A DNA stretch of 64,000 nucleotides from Mycolicibacterium frederiksbergense (GTDB lineage: Bacteria > Actinomycetota > Actinomycetes > Mycobacteriales > Mycobacteriaceae): NCBI RefSeq assembly GCF_012223425.1, contig NZ_CP038799.1, positions 2,542,001 through 2,606,000 of the forward strand. Reading direction: 5' to 3'. The notes under the pieces are model-generated. The model was not told the origin of the DNA. It saw nothing but the letters and a program-made list of their open reading frames with translations, and did no database searches. Positions 59,694-64,000 of this stretch are shown here, in pieces. Position numbers and translations under genes: made by a program. Position 1 is the stretch's first letter, and each line of letters starts with the position of its first letter.

Positions 59694-60518
59694 CTACCCC
59701 ACGAAGCTCCGCAGCGCCTCGACCATGATCACCGGCTGGTCCTCGGGGATCAGCGTCCAGGAGTCCTCGACGATCTCCTTGCCGGCGTGGGGGTAGAGCT
59801 CGACCAACCGATCCGCGTGGGCCAGCGGCATCATCTGGTCTTCGCGGGCCCAGAGGACCAGGACGGGCCGGGTGAACGCCCGCATCTGATCGGAGAGTTC
59901 GAGCAGCCGGCGCCGCGAGGGAGCGCCGGTGGCGAACTTGACCAGGTCCCGGCGTACGGCGGGGTTCTCGACGACGGGCGCGAACCAGTCGTCGAACAAC
60001 TCATCGGGCAGTCCGCGCTTGGTCAGCGCACCGTAGGCACGGTTGCTGTGTCGAAAGAACTTGGTGCCCAGCAACCTGGAGATCACCCATCCGCCGCCGG
60101 GCAGCCTGCACAACAGCGCGGCGGGCCGCGCCGGCTTGGGCGGGTAGTTGTCGAACGCCGTGCACGACGCCAGTACCAGCCGGCCGAGCCGGGTGTCCCT
60201 GCCGTCGGAGATCATGAACTGTCCGCCGCCCCAGTCGTTGAGGACCAGCGTCACGTCGTCCAGGTCGAGGGCGTCGAGGAAATCGGCGAGGATGCCGGCC
60301 ACGCCCTGCTCGGTCAGATCGGCGTCGGGATGCATCGGCTCCCGGTGCGCACCCATCGGAAGTGTCGGCGTGATGCACCGGTATTCGGGGAGTTGCGGGA
60401 TGACCTTGCGCCACTGCCGCCCGTCCATCAGCAGGCCGTGCCCGAACACCAGGACGGGCCCGTCGCCGCCGGTGTCCGCGTAAGCGATGCGCCCCGCGGG
60501 TACGTCGACCGTCGGCAT
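59694..60518 (-). CDS. Alpha/beta hydrolase with Asp nucleophile and no catalytic His
   Basis: The 274-residue protein has the fold of haloalkane dehalogenases and epoxide hydrolases: GHGLLMDGRQWRKVI, nucleophile motif LVLNDWGGGQ with Asp95, and WAREDQMMPLAHADR for the acid. Where the His should be, it has WTLIPEDQP (Thr255), aligned with HFIQEDxP in dehalogenases. The same His-to-Thr change occurs in the protein at 15736. Without His an Asp-ester intermediate would not be hydrolysed in the normal way. It is divergent from a TetR gene with a perfect operator between, so the ligand may be sensed by that protein. Confidence 0.8.
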   Translation of the reverse strand: MPTVDVPAGRIAYADTGGDGPVLVFGHGLLMDGRQWRKVIPQLPEYRCITPTLPMGAHREPMHPDADLTEQGVAGILADFLDALDLDDVTLVLNDWGGGQFMISDGRDTRLGRLVLASCTAFDNYPPKPARPAALLCRLPGGGWVISRLLGTKFFRHSNRAYGALTKRGLPDELFDDWFAPVVENPAVRRDLVKFATGAPSRRRLLELSDQMRAFTRPVLVLWAREDQMMPLAHADRLVELYPHAGKEIVEDSWTLIPEDQPVIMVEALRSFVG

Positions 60519-60529
60519 GTGGGCCTCCT

Positions 60530-60547
60530 AAATAGATCATTCTATTT
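60530..60547. promoter_or_regulatory. TetR-type operator between hydrolase and TetR genes
   Basis: AAATAGA-TCAT-TCTATTT is a perfect 7-bp inverted repeat in the 76-bp divergent gap. The ATAGA-NNNN-TCTAT core is like LmrA/YxaF-type operators. It likely controls both genes. Confidence 0.75.
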
Positions 60548-60594
60548 GGGGTCACGATATGCTGCACCCACACACTGCGCAAGGAGGACCTGCG

Positions 60595-61170
60595 ATGGCG
60601 GACCCCGGCACCCGCGACCGCATCCTGGAGGCGACGGCCGAGCTCTACCGGCGTCAGGGGATGGCGGCCACCGGCCTCAAGCAGATCTCCGGGGCGGCAC
60701 GTGCGCCGTTCGGATCGATCTACCATCACTTCCCCGGAGGCAAGGAATCGATCACCGCCGAGGTCATCCGCAGCGAAGGCGTCCGGTACGGCGAGTTCGT
60801 CGGCACGCAGCTGGCGCACACCGACCCGGCGACCGGCATCCCGCAGATGTTCGAGAACGCCGGCAAGCTGATGGAATCCCAGGACTACGGCGAGGCGTGC
60901 TCCATCGAGACCATCGCACTGGAGGTGGCCAGCACGAATGAGCTCCTCCGTCAGGAGTCGGCGACGGTCTTCGAAGGGTGGCTGGGTGGCATCGCCGCGT
61001 GGTTCGGCCAGCTCGACATCACCGAGGAGCAGAGTCGGCGGTTGGCCCTGATCACCCTGACAGCCCTGGAGGGCGCCTTCGTGCTGTGCCGCACCCTGCG
61101 CTCGGTCGAACCGATCGTCAGCGCCGGCCATGGCGTGCAGGCCGCCGTGACGGCGGTCCTCGCCGAGTGA
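60595..61170 (+). CDS. TetR family regulator (LmrA/YxaF-like)
   Basis: The 191-residue protein has the helix-turn-helix TGLKQISGAARAPFGSIYHHFPGGKE, whose PxGSIYHHFPGGKE form marks the LmrA/YxaF subgroup. Its helical C-terminal domain binds an unknown ligand. GGAGGACC precedes ATG 60595. It is divergent from the hydrolase gene, with the perfect inverted repeat at 60530-60547 between, and probably represses both. A sensor kinase gene follows on the same strand. Confidence 0.9.
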   Translation: MADPGTRDRILEATAELYRRQGMAATGLKQISGAARAPFGSIYHHFPGGKESITAEVIRSEGVRYGEFVGTQLAHTDPATGIPQMFENAGKLMESQDYGEACSIETIALEVASTNELLRQESATVFEGWLGGIAAWFGQLDITEEQSRRLALITLTALEGAFVLCRTLRSVEPIVSAGHGVQAAVTAVLAE

Positions 61171-61234
61171 GGAGCGGGTGGGGACAGCCCTACCCAGAAC
61201 ACGCGGGCGCACGGGATGGGGGTGGATCTGCCAG

Positions 61235-62520
61235 ATGCCTAGCGTCGAAGCGGTGACCACCACGGAGCGGCCCACCATGATGCGTCAACTCGGCGTCGAC
61301 ACCGGCTACGTCCTGCTCGGATTTCCGCTCGCGGTGGTGAGCTTCAGCGTCATCGTGACCGGATTGTCCGCGGGGGTCGGCCTGCTCGTGGTCTTCGTCG
61401 GGGTGCCGGTCCTGGTCGGCTCGGTGTTCATCGCACGGGTCTTCGCCGACATCGAACGGTTCCGCTATCCCGCGGTGCTGAGACAACCTCGTACGCGGCC
61501 GGCATACCGCAAGGCCGCACCGGATGCCGGATGGTGGCGACGCCTCGTCACCCCGCTGGGTGACGGCCAGTCCTGGCTGGACCTCGCGCACGCTGTGGCG
61601 AGATTTCCGATCGCGGTGGCGACCTTCGTGATCATGATCAGCTGGTGGGCGGTCGCGATCGCGGGCACCCTGACCATCGCCTGGGACTGGGCGATTCCAC
61701 GCGGGCCGGACAACACCTCGCTGGCACAGCTGGTCGGCCTCGGTGACAGCACGGCGGCGCGCATCGGATTCCAGACCGCCATCGGCCTGCTCTGCCTGAT
61801 CACGTTGCCGTTCATCGTGCGGGCCTGCGCGCTACTCGAGGCCGGGTTCGCCCGCATCCTGCTGACCGGTGTGGCCGAGCTGCGCCAGACGATCACCGTG
61901 CTGACGGAGCAGAAGTCGGCCGCCGCCTCGGCCGAGGCGCATGCCCTGCGCCGGCTCGAACGCGATATCCACGACGGCCCCAGCAGCGCCTCATCCGGTT
62001 GGCGATGGATCTCGGCCGGGCCAGGCAGAGCAGCGAACCGGGTCCGGTGCGCGACACTCTCGACGAGGCGATCGCCCAGACCCAGGAGACCCTCGATGAG
62101 TTGCGCGCGCTGTCCCGCGGTATCGCACCACCCGTGCTCACCGACCGCGGCCTACCGAGTGCGCTTGCCGCACTGGCCATCCGGTGCACTGTGCCGGTTG
62201 AGCTGGCCGTCGATCCCGAGCTCGGCACGCCGGTGGGCCGGCTCGATCCAGCGGTGGAGACCACCGTGTATTTTGCGGTCGCCGAGGCACTGACGAATGT
62301 CGCCAAGCACAGCGGCGCCATGCACTGCTGGGTGACGGTCGCGACGGGACCCGTTCGGGTCGGTGTCGACATCGTCGACGACGGCAGCGGTGGCGCGCAT
62401 GTGGCCAAGGGGCACGGGCTTTCCGGACTGGCCGACCGCGTCCGGGCCTGCGGCGGTACGTTGACCGTGACCAGCCCCAATGGCGGACCGACGACGATCA
62501 GGGCGGAGTTGCCGGTATGA
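61235..62520 (+). pseudogene. Sensor histidine kinase, frameshifted after the phospho-His
   Basis: The first part (about 248 residues from ATG 61235) has a multi-helix sensor domain and ends with LRRLERDIHDGP, whose His246 is the phospho-acceptor of HisKA_3 kinases. The frame is then lost at CCCC 61978-61981. The next frame continues as QRLIRLAMDLGRARQ and an intact ATPase domain (AVAEALTNVAKHS, VDIVDDGSGG, GHGLSGLADR) to 62520. One more C would restore a 428-residue kinase. It is either newly broken or a homopolymer sequencing error. It overlaps the response regulator gene by four bases, so the pair forms a two-component system. Confidence 0.8.
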
Positions 62521-63161
62521 AGGTCATCGTCGCCGACGATTCGGTGCTGTTGCGGGAAGGTCTCATTCGGCTGCTCACCGAGAACGGCCACGAGGTGCTC
62601 GCTGCGGTCGGTGACGGACCCTCGCTGGTGCAGGCCGTCGCCGCGCACCGGCCGGATGTCTCGGTGGTCGATGTCCGAATGCCGCCGTCGCACACCGATG
62701 AGGGGCTGCGTGCGGCGGTCGAAGCCCGCCACCTGGTGCCGCGTTCACCGATCCTGGTGCTGTCCCAGTACGTCGAGGTGTCCTACGCCGACGATCTACT
62801 GGCCGACGGCGCCGGGGCGATCGGCTATCTGCTCAAGGACCGCGTCGCCGCTGTCGCCGACTTCCTCGACGCGGTGCAGCGCGTCGCCTCGGGCGGCACC
62901 GTGCTCGACCCGGACGTGGTGGCCCAACTGCTGGTGCGCCGCCGCCGCGATGATCCGTTGCGGCAGCTGACCTTACGGGAGCAGGAGGTGCTGGCGTTGA
63001 TGGCCGAGGGCCGCTCCAACACGAACATCGCGCGCGCACTCGTGGTGTCCGACGGCGCGGTGGAAAAACACATCAGCAACATCTTCACCAAGCTCGGATT
63101 ACCACCCGACGGCGCCCAGCATCGCCGGGTGCTCGCGGTGCTGACCTATCTGCGCATGTAG
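62517..63161 (+). CDS. NarL/LuxR family response regulator
   Basis: The 214-residue protein has a receiver domain (VIVADDSVLLREGL at 3-16, phospho-Asp52 in VDVRMPP, Lys in YLLKDRV near 107) and a C-terminal LuxR helix-turn-helix (LTLREQEVLALMAEGRSNTNIARALVVSDGAVEKHISNI, about 143-180). The start ATG overlaps the kinase stop as ATGA. It should be phosphorylated by the upstream kinase if that gene is intact. If the kinase is truly broken, small phosphodonors or other kinases may act on it. Confidence 0.92.
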   Translation: MKVIVADDSVLLREGLIRLLTENGHEVLAAVGDGPSLVQAVAAHRPDVSVVDVRMPPSHTDEGLRAAVEARHLVPRSPILVLSQYVEVSYADDLLADGAGAIGYLLKDRVAAVADFLDAVQRVASGGTVLDPDVVAQLLVRRRRDDPLRQLTLREQEVLALMAEGRSNTNIARALVVSDGAVEKHISNIFTKLGLPPDGAQHRRVLAVLTYLRM

Positions 63162-63167
63162 CGAGAA

Positions 63168-63758
63168 TCAGAGGACAGCAAGGGTATTCGCGGACAACAG
63201 CTGAGCGAAGACATGGTCGAGAGACGCTGAGATGGTCGCTTCCTCGCCGGCCGCCCAGCGCCGCCAGGCCAGGTCCAGGCCGGCGAACGCCGTGACGGCG
63301 ATGGTGCGCGCAGCCTCGGGAGCGTCGATCCGCGCGGCGAGAACCGGGGTGAGGGCATCCTCGTGCGCGAAACGGCGCTGCGCCATCCGGGTGCGCAGCG
63401 AGACGGTGGAATTGATCATCCGGACCCGTGAGCGCTCCAGCTCGGAGTGTTCGTCGCGCTGGGAGAGGGCGTGCTTGAAGGCGCGGTGTAGCAGCTGCCA
63501 CGGATTCTCGCCCTCAATGGCGGGCAGGGCCTCCACGTGCCCGGCGTAGTCGATGGACGATGCTTCGATGGCGGCCAGCACGGCGTCCTCCTTGGAGCCG
63601 AAATAGCGGAAGAACGTCGCTCGGGAGATACCGACCTCGCCGGCCGCCTCTTCGACGGTCACCTCGTCGAAGCCTCGTTCGGCGAACACGATGCTGATCG
63701 CCTGCGCGATCTCGGTGCGTAATGCGAGTCGTGCACGCTCGCGCACTCCTGCGGTCAT
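63168..63758 (-). CDS. TetR family transcriptional regulator
   Basis: The 196-residue protein has the helix-turn-helix FDEVTVEEAAGEVGISRATFFRYFGSKED at about 27-55, a variant with FRYFGSKE, and a helical ligand domain with WQLLHRAF, then MAQRRFAHEDAL. ATG 63758 is preferred, because a longer reading to 63911 has no helix-turn-helix counterpart. It is divergent from the MFS gene at the right edge, with an almost perfect palindrome between. Control of that exporter is the natural inference. It converges with the response regulator gene across six bases. Confidence 0.88.
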   Translation of the reverse strand: MTAGVRERARLALRTEIAQAISIVFAERGFDEVTVEEAAGEVGISRATFFRYFGSKEDAVLAAIEASSIDYAGHVEALPAIEGENPWQLLHRAFKHALSQRDEHSELERSRVRMINSTVSLRTRMAQRRFAHEDALTPVLAARIDAPEAARTIAVTAFAGLDLAWRRWAAGEEATISASLDHVFAQLLSANTLAVL

Positions 63759-63815
63759 CGACCCAGGGTAACTGAATCTGATCCTAAATGTCAGAAACGA
63801 TACTTCGGCTACAGC

Positions 63816-63832
63816 TTGATACTCAGTCTCAA
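63816..63832. promoter_or_regulatory. Near-perfect palindrome between TetR and MFS genes
   Basis: TTGATACT-C-AGTCTCAA matches its reverse complement at seven of eight positions. It lies in the 117-bp divergent gap and is a probable TetR operator. Confidence 0.55.
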
Positions 63833-63875
63833 CGGCCGGTACGGTGGTTCGGGTAGTCAGACGAAAGGTGGGTTG

Positions 63876-64000
63876 ATGACAGTCGACGCCCCGACGGTGA
63901 TCGGCCCGCAATCCGGCGCTCCCACACGGCCCGTGCGCACCGGCGCAGTGGTGTCGGTGCTGGCCTTCGCCGGCATGTGCGCGGCGTTCACCCAGACCAT
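63876..64000 (+). CDS. Start of an MFS transporter gene (3' truncated)
   Basis: ATG 63876 follows AAAGGTGGG. The 41 residues before the window edge run from a short polar N-terminus to the first membrane helix VVSVLAFAGMCAAFTQT, the usual opening of DHA2-type exporters. The divergent TetR gene fits a drug-inducible exporter. The rest lies outside the window. Confidence 0.65.
   Translation, partial: MTVDAPTVIGPQSGAPTRPVRTGAVVSVLAFAGMCAAFTQT

Noticed and set aside
1..64000. Mobile elements, CRISPR arrays, tRNA or rRNA genes
   Set aside because: No transposase or integrase-like protein, no regularly spaced short repeats and no cloverleaf-like sequence were noticed by reading; a covariance-model scan would be needed to exclude small RNAs.

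Overview
The window looks like chromosomal DNA of a fast-growing mycobacterium (Mycolicibacterium type), a judgement from gene content and not from a database search. Support: high G+C with GTG starts and many 4-bp ATGA or GTGA overlaps; a Rv2525c-like Tat-exported DUF1906 protein; a mycobacterial haem-binding (haemophore) domain; a fused HadA/HadB-type dehydratase; a SigH-like ECF sigma factor; several secreted proteins with alanine-rich signal regions; and a second, divergent GyrA/GyrB-like gene pair like the extra topoisomerase known from M. smegmatis. I saw no tRNA, rRNA, CRISPR array, insertion sequence or prophage gene.

Layout. 1-9.3 kb: small metabolic and stress genes (two GNAT acetyltransferases, one frameshifted; TmrB-like ATPase; YaeQ; DHA2 exporter; LapA-like membrane protein; O-methyltransferase; exported proteins; SurE with a PfkB kinase). 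9.4-15 kb: secreted hydrolase, STAS protein, PucR regulator and a large desaturase-reductase-ferredoxin fusion. 15-19.1 kb: HxlR regulator divergent from a haloalkane dehalogenase-like gene, an oxidoreductase and an aldehyde dehydrogenase, with a perfect inverted repeat between. 19.2-31 kb: exported wall proteins (coiled-coil/LAS-like, DUF1906, VanW), a methyltransferase, an amino-acid permease, a lycopene cyclase, a large secreted S15-type hydrolase, a reductase and a GAF-EAL protein. 31-38.4 kb: a CitE-like lyase gene, then a seven-gene sugar operon (frcB, frcC, frcA, PfkB kinase, FrcK-like kinase, LacI regulator, class II aldolase) that explains import, phosphorylation and cleavage of a fructose-like sugar under LacI control.

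38.4-46.1 kb: small secreted proteins, DUF5996, a SigH-like sigma factor and a divergent TetR gene separated by three copies of one palindrome, then the topoisomerase pair. 46.3-54 kb: amidohydrolase, metallo-beta-lactamase-fold protein, FNT channel with a tiny coupled ORF, YbdK-type ligase, and a rifampin-phosphotransferase-like dikinase divergent from a TetR. 54-58.5 kb: small exported proteins, haemophore and a 927-residue secreted protein with four 133-residue repeats of exactly 399 nt. 58.5-64 kb: HadAB-like dehydratase, a second Asp-nucleophile hydrolase divergent from a TetR, a frameshifted sensor kinase with its response regulator, and a TetR divergent from an MFS gene cut by the window edge.

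The strongest leads are: two alpha/beta hydrolases with Asp nucleophiles but Thr where the catalytic His should be; the sigma/TetR module with triplicated operator and no normal start codon; the desaturase fusion; and a shared N-terminal module on three unrelated secreted proteins. Two genes are broken by single-base changes in homopolymer runs, which may be real or sequencing errors.
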